A stretch of DNA of 64,000 nt from Sphagnum magellanicum (lineage: Eukaryota; Streptophyta; Sphagnopsida; Sphagnales; Sphagnaceae): positions 22,730,212 to 22,794,211 of the forward strand of contig CM038909.1 in NCBI GenBank assembly GCA_021904315.1, in the 5' to 3' direction. The notes below the pieces were generated by a model. It was given only the letters and a program-made list of their open reading frames with translations, was not told where the DNA came from and ran no database searches. How positions within the stretch are numbered: position 1 is the first letter of the stretch; the number at the start of each line of letters is the position of its first letter. The translations under genes and the position numbers were made by a program. Shown in pieces: positions 1-12,200 of the stretch.

Positions 1-1880
1 GAATATTGGGGCTTGGTATTTGCCACTAATTGTGATTCTATAGAAATTTCTTATTGATAAATGATATTTGTAACTATATAATTTAAGATTTTCGTTAGTG
101 CACACTACCAATGTTATTAAAAAAATGTCATGAAGGCAAGTTAAACTTGTTTAAGAAGTTGTGGCATCATGAAATAATCAACTTTTTAATACCTGAAATG
201 AAAATTTGTTTTACTCCATTTATTCTTTGATTTTCAAACATATCACATAAACTTGGAAAAAATATTTCCATCATTAAATCCTTTAATCAATTGATAATTG
301 TAATCAAACATAAATTGTGAAATGGGATGTATAAATTAAAATTTCCTTGAATATCAATTTCACAATAATCTCCAAATATTTCCAATACCCAATTGATACA
401 AAACAAAAGATTTCATTTTTTAATTATAGCATATTGAGTTTCACCTTATGACCTAAGACTAGACCCATAATATACAATCATTCAAATGATCAACTAATTT
501 TTTTTTCAAAAACATTAAATCCCCAAGAAAATATTGATTGAATATGTGAGTTAAATTTCTAAAAATCTTAGTATATTGTAATGCTACAATGACCATAATG
601 ACCACCCACTTTCCAAATTTTCTATTATCCATGAAAACAAGTTTTGAACATTGTAACTTCAAATAAATGACTTGAAAAAAATGGGATTATTTGATTTCGT
701 TTCATCTATTGATTATTTGTCTAAAGTTCTCAAGTATTTCTAAAACCAATATGGAGGTGTTGTACACAATTAAGAATGACAGTCAATTGTTATAATAAAC
801 AACTTCTTCAAAATTAAACGTTTCTCACCTTCAAGTTCTTTCCTTCAATTTAGGGTTTGATGTTTTCTAAACATCCTAACATGTCAACATGGTTGTTTAG
901 TCTTGCTCCAAGTTTTAAGTCTAGGTACCAAGAAAAACAATGTATCAAAAACATAAATATTGGTGATTGGTTCATCCAATGATCCTATATAATACCTACA
1001 TTGCTAGGCTATCTATCTATGAAGCAAGGTAGTTTGTTTGTTTTGTTTTGTTTTATAGTTATGAGACCCACCAAACTGAGATGCTTCAAATCAAGTTTTT
1101 GGTGTCTTTGGAAAGCTCTTGACGAGGAGGCATGCTTGGGCTTGGTTCCATGACGTTTGGACTTGCAATGCAAAAGTTCTTGAATATTGAATGATTTTTC
1201 ACCAAAAATTAAATTAAAACATAGCTGAAAATTTCGGAGCAATTGGAATGTGCTTTTGGTGTTATTGGAAAAATCTTGATGAGCAAGATTTAATGGAATT
1301 TATTTGGTAAGATTTGGATTCAGAATGTCGGAGATATTGATTTTAAAGTAATTTATGCTGCTGAAAATTCAAATAAATTCCAAAAAATCAGGTTTTGGAA
1401 GGAAAAATCAGTTGACGACGTGGTAACACTTGGGCCAACTGCACAGACCATATTAGTCATATGTAAAATCTAAAATGGTCAAATGATGCATTCACAACCA
1501 TTTTCCTAAATGACCATTAATTTGGCAACCAACTTGATTTATTTGTTTGATGTTACACACACAAATTTTGTATTCAATTATTTTGCATATTATTGTTTTG
1601 GAAACGAACCGCGTGGCAAAATGTATATAAGGCATCCTACAAAACCTGCTCAAACATAGGCATTTATTCATAACTATTTTGTGTTTGTATATTTATACAT
1701 GATCCGTTTTTCAACTCATTGTGAAGAGTCATCAAATCCCTTCAACAGATGGTTGTGACCATAACTAAGATAGATGGATACAACCATCCAAAACCCAATT
1801 GCAAAGAAACACATTGCAAAAAGTACCACTATTAACAAATGGATTGCAAAACTTGTATCTATTGTAACAAGTTTAGTGCT
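1..1880. other. AT-rich intergenic spacer
   Basis: Very AT-rich sequence with only short, compositionally random reading frames on both strands. I see no recognisable protein, RNA gene or clean repeat here. Confidence 0.6.
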
Positions 1881-1885
1881 AATAG

Positions 1886-2745
1886 AACCCTAAACCTAAG
1901 GATAATTAATATTGTTAAAACCTTTGGACTCATTGTAACAAGTTCATTTACCAAAAGAAAAACCCTTATGACTTAAAACATGGTACAAAATTTAATCGTA
2001 TTGGCAAAAACTCTTTACAAGTTTAATATTTTACAAAAGTCCTCAATCCTAAACCTCATATATGGTTCTATGGAAGCTAAGTAAAAATAGCAAAAATTAA
2101 AAACCTTCACAATCCATGTAACAAGCTTAGCCTTTGAAAAAAATTCAAAGAAACCCTAAACAACAAACCCTAAACGTGGGACAAAGTTTCACCATGTTTA
2201 GTATTGTCAAACAAAGCCTTAAACCCTAAAACTTCAGTCATTCAATTCTTTTCCCATCTGCAAGTCACTTAATTAGTACAACTTAATCTAAAAAACCATT
2301 TCACAAAACTTGCAATGATATACATAAATTATCTGGCAATAATTAAATTGCATATGAAAATCCTCCGGTATTCCAACAAAAGGAAGAATGTGCAAGAAGA
2401 AAAACTTTAGGGTTTTTGGGATGTACAAAATAAAAGGGTTCAGAATTTAGGGTTTTAGGATGTTCACAATACAGGTTTAGGGTTTAGGGTTTAGGATGTT
2501 GAAGTTTAGAGCTTAGGGTTTAGGATTTTGATGATGTGCAAGAAGAAAATGTTTAGGGTTTTTGGTATGTTCACAATACGGGTTTAGGGTTTTAGGATGT
2601 TGAAGTTTAGAGCTTAGGGTTTAAGATTTTGATGATGTGCAAGAAGAAAATGTTTAGGGTTTGTGGTATGTTCACAATACAGGTTCAGGGTTTAGGGTTT
2701 TAGGATGTTGACATTTAGAGCTTAGGGTTTAGGATTTTGATGATG
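1886..2745. repeat. Telomere-like repeat cluster in inverted orientation
   Basis: The left half (about 1886-2236) carries scattered CCCTAAA-type heptamers, for example near 1886, 2150-2178 and 2222. The right half (about 2408-2730) carries the opposite strand form TTTAGGG, so the two halves point at each other. The right half is also a tandem minisatellite with units starting near 2531, 2632 and 2739 (period about 101-107 bp) plus a longer, more diverged first unit from about 2386. Each unit joins a 'gatgtgcaagaagaaaatg' block to several TTTAGGG copies. It ends in a GAA/GGA triplet run at 2750-2778. It is interstitial and degenerate, not a functional chromosome end. Confidence 0.85.
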
Positions 2746-2779
2746 TGCAAGAAGAAGAAGAAGAAGGAGGAGGAGGAAA

Positions 2780-4925
2780 GTGCTGATGATGATAAGTTCC
2801 GACAAGAATCATGTATTTGAGATTGGCTGCTTTGATTGATCATCTCCCGAAGCCACACATGTCCACCAGGCATTCATCTTGGGGGATTACTGGGTATGGG
2901 CAATGGCGGTGGTTGGAACATGTGTGGTGTGGGTGGTGCCAGGAGGAGGAGAAGAGGATGGGAGGTGTGTCACACTGTGGCCTTGCCATTTACATTAAAA
3001 AGTATCTTAAAGGCAAAAAAGAAATTATGGAAATTCAAATATTTCAGCATACAAAATAAATATAATTTTCAAAAAAATCCCTTTAAAAGAAACCAAAATC
3101 CTTCAAGATATCACAACTTTATATAACTAATCTGAAGTTTCAACACAAGCCAAAATATCATCTTTCAAAAATCCTCATATAAAAATACACCTACTACCTA
3201 GGGGTCCAAAATCCCTTAAGCTAATAATATACACTCTATAATGAATCTAAACACGATATCCTTGCCTTTGTAGGCAAGGCCAATAAATAAATAATATTTC
3301 CTCCTTCTTCGTCTTCTTATTACAAGAATCTCAAGTTGTAACTGGAGTGGTTCAATGTTCTCACATACCTATCCTAGTACCTTTACCATTCAGGCAATAA
3401 TTAAATTATTTTCAGTAAATGCTGAATTTTTTAGTGTACATGGGTCATTTTGCTTACTCTAAATTTACATGTTCAGGTCTTTTGAAAGTGCTCGAATTTC
3501 AGGAAATTCTTATTGTTATTGTTATTGACTGCCAGAGTGAAAAAAAAATGATAAATAAATAAATAAATAAATAAATATTTGCCAAGAAGATACAAAGGTT
3601 AACACCCAAAAGGGTGTTTCTCATCACATCATGATTTCTGTGTCCAAGTCTCAAGCAAGCAAAGTCCCAACTAAAATTTAAGAAAGAACAATTCATAGAA
3701 TCAATCAACTCCCCTCAAATCACCCCAGACATTTAAAGGGAAAAATGCTCTGTTATAAATTCTCTGTTTTTAAAGAAAAAAATATTAATCCTTTGAGGAA
3801 ATAGATACATTTAGATACAATTTTTTAGTTTTGAGGCTCAGCTTATTGTCAATTTTTTCCTTTTATTAAAAAAAAATGTTGCCAATTAAGTATATCTTGG
3901 GACAAGGGTTTTTCTTTTTGGGTTCAATTTTGTGATATTGAAAATTTGGCAAATGTTTCTAAAAACATTGGCAAAATTAGTCAAATTTAGAGGAAAAAAA
4001 ATTCTGTGTTTTTTGGTTGAAAAACCTACAAAAGTTGTTGAAAAAAACCAATGCTTGGGACTTTCATCATCTGTTGCCACATCCAAAAATTGAAAGAAAA
4101 AAAAGAAAAAACAAACCCCTACATCTAATCCCAACTAAAATTTAAGGAAAAACATTTCCCCTTGGAACCCATCAGTCTAAGTGCCAAGAGATCTTCAGTG
4201 GTGCCGAGAAAATTTCTTAAAAAATTTGAGTAAATTTGGTGTTTGTTGATGATGGATGGGTTGAAGAACAATTATGAAAAATTCGAACAATTCAAATCAA
4301 GAATCATTGTGAATAAAAAAAAATTTAAATAAACTAAAATGAACCAATTTTTAAAATTAAATTCAATGTTATTGCATAAGAAAGACATTTGTTTCATCAG
4401 AATTCATTATGTATGTAAGTGCATGTGCTTTTTTTATTGGAAAATGTTTGCCAAATTTTTACCTGGAAAATATGGTTTTTTACCGACCTGTACAAAGGAT
4501 TTTTCACTGAAAAAATGGCCCAAATTTGTCAGATTATCAAAAAAGAATAATTCTGAAAGATCAAACTTTTATGATAGGTAGCCAAGAATATAGAAGGCTG
4601 CTGGTTTTTTTTTGCAACTTTCATGTCTGGTTTGTAACCAAATTTGGCTAAATTATTTTCTGGATGAGGCCACTATGGCTACATCACAAGACCCATTTAT
4701 AAAAGTAAAGGCACATATACGACTAATAAATAAATAAATAAGTCAACAGATTTGATTGAAAATGGAAGGAATTATGAAAGAGTGGAAGAATCTACCGAAA
4801 GATCAAAGAAAAAGCTATTCCATGAATGGAAAAGGAAACTATTGAAGAATTATTCTGGATAGAAATAATTGTTGATGAATTTTACTTTCCAATTTTATTT
4901 TATTTTGAATGGAAAAATTCTAGGG
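2780..4925. other. Intergenic spacer without supported gene
   Basis: 2810-3126 is somewhat GC-richer and open in two frames, but the translations are low-complexity (Gly/Arg-rich) and unlike any family I know. The rest is AT-rich. A short (ATAA/AAAT)n run lies at 3550-3577. About 4570-4700 resembles 63650-63770 and may be a dispersed repeat. Confidence 0.5.
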
Positions 4926-4929
4926 AAGA

Positions 4930-5390
4930 ATCCAAGAAGCTTAGCTTATTGCTAAGAAATTGTTGACGTGAAAATTGATGTATTTCTTTGCTTTGCTTTG
5001 CTTCTTGAATAGTAGCAAATTCGTGGAAGACGCAAGCAACAGATCGGGAGGTGGAAAACGAAGTTGCAAAAAGCAGCCTTTCGTGGAAGCGGTGCAGTGC
5101 GGTGCGCAAATATCTCTCTCTCCGGACGAGGAGACAGAAAGAAAGGATCTTCGACCCCCGGGCTCGTACCGCCGCGGCTTCACCACATTCTTGCTCCAGT
5201 CCAAATTTGCAAACGTCACACAAAGTGCGCTTGCTCGCTCGATCGCTCGCTCGCTCGCTCGCTTTGGGCCCGTCTCTCTTGTTGCTTTTCATGCATGCAT
5301 GCACGCACAGCGATGTGGGCTTTTTCTTCTTTTTTTTTTGTATAGCCACAATCTCGATGATCCATAAGAAAGATTTAGCCGAATTTGGCT
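4930..5390. other. GC-rich island with GCTC tetranucleotide tract
   Basis: This stretch is abruptly GC-richer than both flanks and contains a (GCTC)n-like microsatellite at about 5229-5266. Frames are open on both strands, as expected of GC-rich sequence, and none resembles a known protein. It could be a promoter or first exon of an untranslated transcript, or the remnant of an insertion. It lies 0.75 kb upstream of the gamma-glutamyl hydrolase start. Confidence 0.4.
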
Positions 5391-5399
5391 ACTAGCTAC

Positions 5400-5989
5400 A
5401 TACGAAAGTGGAATTTTCTTTGAAACATCCTTTAGTGTTTTTGGCTAACATACTTGAACAATGAATAGAAATTTGGCGGTTTTTCTTAAATTTTGGTCTA
5501 TTTATGGCTATTGAAGATCTCAAAAAACCACTTGATTTTAGCACTTTTCATTTTTTGATAATATGTTTTTGGCTATGTAAATATATATGTTGCCAGTCAA
5601 AAAACATGCAGTCGCCATGTCTGTTCAGACGGATATGATGCACAAAACTAATGTATCTGTCGAAAGATGGTGACCAAATTCACTCACCCGAAAAAAAAAA
5701 AAAACTGCAGAAACAGTGCAGATTGTCCGCTAGTAGATGAAGATTCTTTACTTTTTATTTTTTGATTTCTATGTTTTGTCTATGATCATTCACGAATTTT
5801 TTTTCTACAGAAATCTTCACAAAGCTCTGCACAAATCCCACATAAAACTCAGGAAAGATCGATCATATGTGAGTGAGGATCAAAGCTCCTTGTGTCCAGT
5901 TTTCTAATCGGTTTTCTCGTCACAGCTCTCTAGCTCATGTCAATCGTGCAACAGCAGCTCTCTAGCTTGTTCTTGTTCTTGTTGTTCTT
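5400..5989 (+). promoter_or_regulatory. Upstream region and probable 5' leader of GGH
   Basis: AT-rich sequence gives way after about 5820 to a more balanced composition with CT-rich runs ('ctctctagc' appears twice near 5925 and 5960) typical of plant 5' leaders. No clear TATA box or start site can be fixed by eye. Confidence 0.35.
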
Positions 5990-6117
5990 GTGGTTTAGTT
6001 TTCAGGTTGATCGACTTGGCGAGCAGAAACGAAGATACCCATTTGTGAAGATGGTGGTTTAGTTTTCTGATTCATCGACTTGGCGAGCAGAAAATACGAT
6101 ACCCATTTGTGAAGATG
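5990..6117 (+). repeat. 64-bp tandem duplication in the GGH 5' leader
   Basis: Units 5990-6053 and 6054-6117 are near-identical; both contain 'cgacttggcgagcaga' and 'gatacccatttgtgaagatg'. The second copy ends at the GGH start codon. The equivalent ATG of the first copy (6051) opens a four-codon upstream ORF, ATG GTG GTT TAG (6051-6062). Confidence 0.9.
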
Positions 6118-7594
6118 ATGAAGCGGATGATGATGAACATGAGGGTGGTCGTGTTGTTGTTGGTGATGCTGGAGATTCTTGTGGTAGCAGCTCGGGTTGT
6201 GGAATCTTCTTCCTGGGTGTACGAGAAAGGAGCCAAGAAGCAGCAGAAGATCATCAGAACCGATCGACCCGTCATCGGGGTTCTGACGCTGCCGGAACCG
6301 GCGTGCTTGCATTACGGGGAGCAGTCCATCGTGACTTCAAACGTGCGCTGGATCCAAGCGGGCGGAGCTCGTGTTGTACCCGTCTTCTACGACTCGACGG
6401 ACGATGAGCTTGACTACATCCTGCACAGAATCAACGGGATTTTCTTCACTGGCGGCGCTGTGAGCTACAACCCAACGACGACTCATGAACATGATGATCC
6501 CTCCGGATCCTTGTACCTGTAAGCAAGCTCATCGATCGATTGTGCGCACACCCATTTGCGCAAAACCCATTGTCCCTTTTTCTGTTCTCTAGTGGAGAAG
6601 CTAGAGGAAGCTCAAGCATGGGAAGAAGATCATCTTCATGTTATTGTATGTTGAACAATGCAGGCGTACTACGGAGCGGATCTTGTGGCATGTGCAAGAA
6701 GAGAACGAGAATGGGAACTACTTCCCATTGTGGGGCACATGCTTGGGCTTCGAGCGATTGCTAGAGCATGTTGCAGCAGCAAAGAAGAAGGATGCACCAG
6801 CAACAAATGCAACCAGCAGTAGCATTCTGGAAGCTTTCGACGCCGAGAACTACCCCATCAACTTGCACTTCACGGAAGCCGGCTGGGAAAGCAGACTGTT
6901 CGGCAGCATGAGCGACGATCTCTTCAAAGAGGTACAAACCTTGCAGTTCCAGTTCTTCCTCCTCCTGCAGTCCTCCTTCTCCTTCTCTGGGAGCTTGATC
7001 TCCCCGAGTGAAGCTCTTATGGTTTGCATTTTGGGAATTTTCTGTCAGATTGCTTCTCCTGTGGGACGATTGGCGTTCAATAATCACGGACTAGGTATCC
7101 ACCCTGAGACATTCGCGAGCTCCAGGGCGCTCACGGAAGAGATCGCCGTCTTGACTATCGATAAGGACCGCAACGGGAAGTCCTTTGTGTCGACCATAGA
7201 AGGGAAGAAGGCGCCGATCTACGGAACCCAATGGCATCCTGAGAAACCGCCCTGGGAATGGAACCCACAATGGGGGATCGCGCGCAGCGAGAAAGCCATC
7301 GACATGTCCAATTTCATGGGTAGGTTCTTCGTGAACGAATGCAAGTACAACAAGAACGAGTTCGAGGACGAGAACGCGTTGCGCAAGTACTTGCTCACGA
7401 ACAGACTCTCTCTCTCCGGTGCTTCTCTTCTCGACATCGACCCATCTCTCGATATGCCCTTCACTGAAATCTACTGCTTCGGAAATGCCCGTCACCACCC
7501 AAGCTCCGATCCGCAGCACCCAGTTGCAGCAGCAGCAGCAAGCCTTACATCTTCTAATTCTTCTTCCCAACAGTCTCAGAAGATGATCCAGTGA
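6115..7594 (+). CDS. GGH: Gamma-glutamyl hydrolase (folate gamma-glutamyl hydrolase), 3 exons
   Basis: Hydrolyses gamma-glutamyl tails of folylpolyglutamates, in plants mainly in the vacuole. Exons are 6115-6518, 6664-6931 and 7049-7594, all GT-AG, giving 405 residues. The start is the first ATG at 6115; a Met-rich start and hydrophobic run of about 25 residues form a likely signal peptide. Seen: RPVIGVLT and GARVVPVFYD early, INGIFFTGG, then WGTCLGFE with the catalytic Cys near residue 161, a degenerate HG-GIHPE segment, and GTQWHPEK with the catalytic His near residue 287, followed by PWEW. These are class I glutamine amidotransferase-like signatures of the GGH family. Plant GGHs are usually about 320-380 residues; the excess is a Lys/Ala/Ser insert after the Cys and a Ser/Gln-rich C-terminal tail. 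Intron 2 (117 bp) is a multiple of three with no in-frame stop, so its retention would add 39 residues. Identity is secure; exact start and tail are less so. Confidence 0.93.
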
Positions 7595-7727
7595 CATGAA
7601 GACTGTCAAGACGAAGAAGAAGATTACTACACTAGCAAGTCTTACATCTTCTTCTTCCCGGCAGTTTCAGAAGATCCAGTGACATTAGATGACGACTGTC
7701 AGAGGAAGAAGAAGATGACTACAACAC
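7540..7727 (+). repeat. 95-bp tandem duplication across the GGH stop codon
   Basis: Unit 1 (about 7540-7634) covers the last codons, the stop and the start of the 3' UTR. Unit 2 (about 7635-7727) repeats it with small indels; both share 'cagaagat', 'gatccagtgaca', 'gactgtca' and 'gaagaagaagat'. The second unit is untranslated if the stop at 7592 is used. Confidence 0.85.
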
Positions 7728-8340
7728 GATTCTTACAATTTGCCATAGTTTTTCTTCTGCCATACCCAACAACAATAACCTGAAATGGGAATTTATGTCC
7801 TCTCTAGAGTCCTTGCGTGTCCTTTACTTGAGAAGGAAACAGTAGAAGAAAACATTTTCTTCAGAACTTGGAAATGTTCAGAAGCTGCGAAAGGAGCAGA
7901 AAGATGAGTATAGTTTCTTAATACATTGTATTGATCTCAAACCTTTGTCTACTTGAGCTTTTTCTCTCACATTCTGGTTTTTTGGTATGAGATTTTGTTT
8001 CTGCAAAACTCGAGATTCTTGGATGAAAGAGAAAAAGGCTTTTGGGTGTCAACTGGGCTTTGAGAGGAACCTTGTGTTTTCCGTGAAGATTGGAGGAGAG
8101 GAGTATGGTCTTTGTGATGTGAAATTTTGGTGTCTTTCTGTAGCAGCTTGAGATTTTGTCGAGAAATGTACTATGGTCAGCACTTGAAGCAGCTGGAGAT
8201 GCAAATTTTGGTTTTCAATCCAACTATGAACTTTTTTCTCTCGCCGCCACCCTTGAAGCGCCCTTGTAGCGAAAGGAATCTCGGAACTCCTTGAAATCTC
8301 AATTCCTGAACTGCGTTTTCATTTCTTCGCAATTGCTGCT
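7595..8340 (+). other. GGH 3' UTR and intergenic region
   Basis: The 3' UTR probably ends around 7920-7960, where AT-rich 'ttcttaatacattgtattg' occurs. 7960-8340 is T-rich with no coding signal. I cannot place the polyadenylation site precisely. Confidence 0.4.
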
Positions 8341-9257
8341 GCTTTCAGAATTTCTGTATTAGGGTTTGAGGTTTCTCTTCTTGGCGACTGTTGCATCGAT
8401 GACGAATGCAACAGCATTGAGAATTTTGAGAATCCAGTCTCTGATCAACTCAGCGTTAGGATCGGAGAATACGTTTGCGATTTCGGAAACACCGCCACCA
8501 CAACCACCACCATCTTCCAGCTTTGAATCCGAGCGAGCGAGCGAGCGAAATAGATTTCTGTCGAATGTGCGTGTCTCTTCTCCAAAGGTTTCTGCCCCTT
8601 TCTTTCTTAGTATGCCCCTTTTATGCAATCGTTGAGCTCCCGCGTCGAATTCCGAAACACCCACAAAGCAGTTGTACGCATTCTCGACAACGGAGGAGGG
8701 GTTAGATGGGTTTTGAAGACGGGTTTTGAGAGAAACAATCAGAAACGATGGCGTGCGCATCATCATCATCATCATGCACGACATCATCATGTGAGGGTGG
8801 AATCCGTCTGTCTGTCTGCCTGTGACTCGCTTCTCTCTCTCTCTTCATCGTCCTTTTCTAGGGTTTGTCGCTTTTCCATGATTTCCGGATCCGTTTGAAC
8901 CAGATGGGCGTGTTAGAATCTTATCGTTTTCTTCACGAACATGACCGTTGAAGCCGTTTTCGAATCATTCATGCCTCCGATTAAGCACCCAAGTCCTGGA
9001 ATCGAAATCGCAGCTCCTACCCACTTTCTGGAAAAAAGTCTTCTTGGGTCGTCGTTGTTGGCTGCCTTTGTTCGCTGTTCTTTGTTGTTGTTGTGCACAT
9101 TGAATTGCGTCTGTCGCAGTGGGTTTTGTTGTTGTATTACTCTTCTGATTCAAGTGGCTTTCAGGATTGTGTTTTGTAAGTATCATCGAGGTGCTCTGGA
9201 TGTTGTACATTGATCGCATTCTTGTTTGTGGGTTGTGAGAGTATTGAAATTCGCACA
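8340..9257 (+). promoter_or_regulatory. Promoter and long 5' leader of the SAP-domain gene
   Basis: GC-richer sequence with features common in plant leaders: a (GAGC)n run at 8529-8548, a CAT-triplet run at 8757-8775, CT-rich tracts near 8830-8850 and 'ctagggtttgtcg' (half telo-box) near 8860. Several frames are open but mutually contradictory. An untranslated exon and leader intron may exist; I cannot fix its splice sites. Confidence 0.4.
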
Positions 9258-12200
9258 ATGGCGATCCAAACTCGCGTTCGGGGTAGCCGCCAGGAGGGTG
9301 GTGAAGTCCTCTGCAATGGATCCGGAATCGTGAGAAGAAGCGAGGAGAATTTGGGCCTTGAGGATGCTTCAAAAGAGCGAATCGCGGGAAGAAGAAGACG
9401 GAGTAAGGAAGGTGATGAGAACTGCCCCTGGAATCTCAACATTCCTGATGATGGTGCTGGGAGAAAGAGTGCAAAGCAGGAGTGGAATTCTTCTGTAGGA
9501 GAGGAGTTTGGCAAAAACCCTTCTGCTGCTGCTGCTGTTCGTAGGGTGCGAGAACCATCTGAGGTTTCCATGGTGGCAAGCAACACAGAGGCTCTTGGGA
9601 AGCAGGTCTTGATGGAGACCATGACTGCAGAGTCTTGCAGCTCACAGGGAAAAACGGAGCCCATGTCCAAGGAGCTTGAAACTATCGAGCTGAGCAGGTG
9701 AGAGTCATTTCAGTGAAATATCATAGTAAATCACATGCAACCATTATGACATTGAGCACTCCCTTTCACATGCAATTTTGTCCTTCAGTTGCATATGACA
9801 CAGCTTGATACACCAAACCTGATGGAATTCCCACAACTACAGATCATACACCATCTGCTAGTAATCAGGTATCTTATGCCAGTTTTACTCCTGTGACAGT
9901 TATTGAAAGTGCAAATACCTGAAGCATGTCACCCAAATTTACCACAAAGGCATCTGGCAATGGTTGCACTGTAAACCACTCATGGTCTTTGTACACTTGT
10001 AGGCCTGCCACATCATCCTGGAGGAGCAGAGTAATTGCTCCCATGTCTGAATGTCTGAATGTGCCTGCATTCAACCAATATCCTATCAGAAAGCGATGCT
10101 TATTTTCCATTAGGATTTGGCCATCTCCACTACCCTTTCAAAATCCTTTGAAAAGGCTTTATGTCCTGGAGGGTATAACGTGCCTTTATCCCCTCCAGAA
10201 AAACTTGAATCCTCCTCCCAAACACAGCAACAGTGATGTAGTTTCTTCAAGGGTTTTTTGGGCTTCCCATAGGAAGACAATACATCATAAAAACCCAGTT
10301 GACTGATAGCAATGCTGGGAACATTTAACTGCAATCCAGATCATCATAGGATACTCTCATCCAGATCATCTGAGTTTGCTTGTGAGAAATTTGATTCTGG
10401 AAGGGGATGGGAATCTTTTTCACCTCCTCCTCCTCCTCCTCCTCACATGTAGAATCTCATGAGAGAATCTCCTGGAATGAACCTTTGAATTCAGGATGTT
10501 CACATTGTGGATTTGTTGAGAGTTGAAGACTGTAGTGTGGCTCCCTGGTACTTCCATGTTCTTCAGTATGTTAAAAATTGCTTGGTTGTGTTTTTCTGCA
10601 GCAGCAGCAGTGATGACAGCGGCAGTAACAGTGATGAGGATGATGATTATGGAATTGCCAGAAAGTCACCAAGAGTTCCAGAGACTAATAGCTTAAGTCC
10701 AGAGGACATGGTACTTCTGAGGAATGTATTAGATGTCATAAAAGGTGAAGAAAGTTTCTGTTGACATGACATCATCACATGCTATGAGGTTTTGTGTGCA
10801 TACGGAAAAAGAGAGAGATACTCGATAGTAGTTTTGGCATCCAGTTATAAAAGCAAGAGGAGCTTGATAGAGTGAATACAGGAGCTGCTGCAGCATTGAG
10901 GTGATGAATTGATGGTAGAGCTAGAAACAAAGAGGTGTTTTTCTTCATAACTAAGGTGTGGGTGTTTTGTGTACAGAGGCGGGTGATTTGAAGAAATTGA
11001 AGGTTGATGAGTTGAAGACATATTTGCGATACTGTGGGCTGCGCTTGAGTGGCATTAAGGCAACTCTTATCAAGCGCATTCAGGAGCATATGGTGTGAGT
11101 AGCAAAAGAAATCCTTTTACATTCTAAGATGTATACCTTTGGCTGCAACAGTTCTTTGTGACCAAATAGACTGTCCATTTCAGCTTTGTGGTTATTAGAG
11201 ATTGCAAGTTATGCAGGTGCAAGATAAAAAGAGCCTATTGAAGAAACAACTGTCAGGCATTTTGACTTTATTTCCTGTTGCACATGTGGTGATGCAACAA
11301 GAGCTCAGAGAAAATACCAACATTACACACTTTTTTTTCACATAAATGCTGCTGAAATGCTTTGTGTATTTCTTGTTGGAATTAGGGTGAAAGATGGCGG
11401 AGGCGAAGCCAAATATAGAAGGTCAACATTCAGCATCGATTGTACAGGTAAATCTCCTTCATGTTGCATGCTGCTTCATGACTTTCTGGCTCATATCAGT
11501 AGTGGATGTAACTACTGAATTCTAAACTAATCTGGAATGTTGATGCCAGGTGATGTTGTTCAAGGTGATGTTGTACTATTCAACCAACAGGTGTATGACT
11601 CGTAAGTTCAGCCACCTTGTTGTGATTGATGAACTACCAACAGCACTTCTGCAACATTTGCTCTTAACTTTATCCATTGGCATTTTAGCTCTACCCATTG
11701 GGTGCAGAAACCTGGAGATTGAGCACACATTATGCTCTGGAAATATCTGCTAGAAAATGGTTGGCTTCTATTTTGTAGTTTTCTCTTACTTAGCACGGTT
11801 CAAAACTCTCCATGCTTTTTTTCCTAGTGAAGTTTGTGATCCTGTTTACTTGGAGACACTAGAAGAAATTCCTTTAAAATCACACTTTGTTTGGATTTTG
11901 CACAGATATAACTTCATCGCCAGGTGTGCTGCTGGTCCAGCATTGGGAAAACGCATGGTGGCTGGCCGTGTTGTGAGTGACAGCTATGGTGCTGCAAAGC
12001 AACAGCACACTTTCACTGTAAGATTTTCATAGGTATTTCAACCCTGCAGATATAAGAGTGAGTCTGTGAACTATTAGTGTAGCTGTCTTGTCACATAACT
12101 GGGTTGATGTTGGTTTCTGTGGGTTTAAGATCTCTGTATGGTAGTAGTTCCAGTTCCAGTTCCAGATGTCTGGATAGTAGTAGTTCCAAGTTGGCTCCAT

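Noticed and set aside
4900..5367. Overlapping 130-149-residue frames on both strands of the GC-rich island
   Set aside because: Low-complexity Arg/Ser/Ala-rich translations open in several frames at once, with no domain; expected of GC-rich DNA.
6109..6114. Extending GGH two codons upstream to a GTG
   Set aside because: Nuclear plant genes start at ATG; the first in-frame ATG is at 6115.
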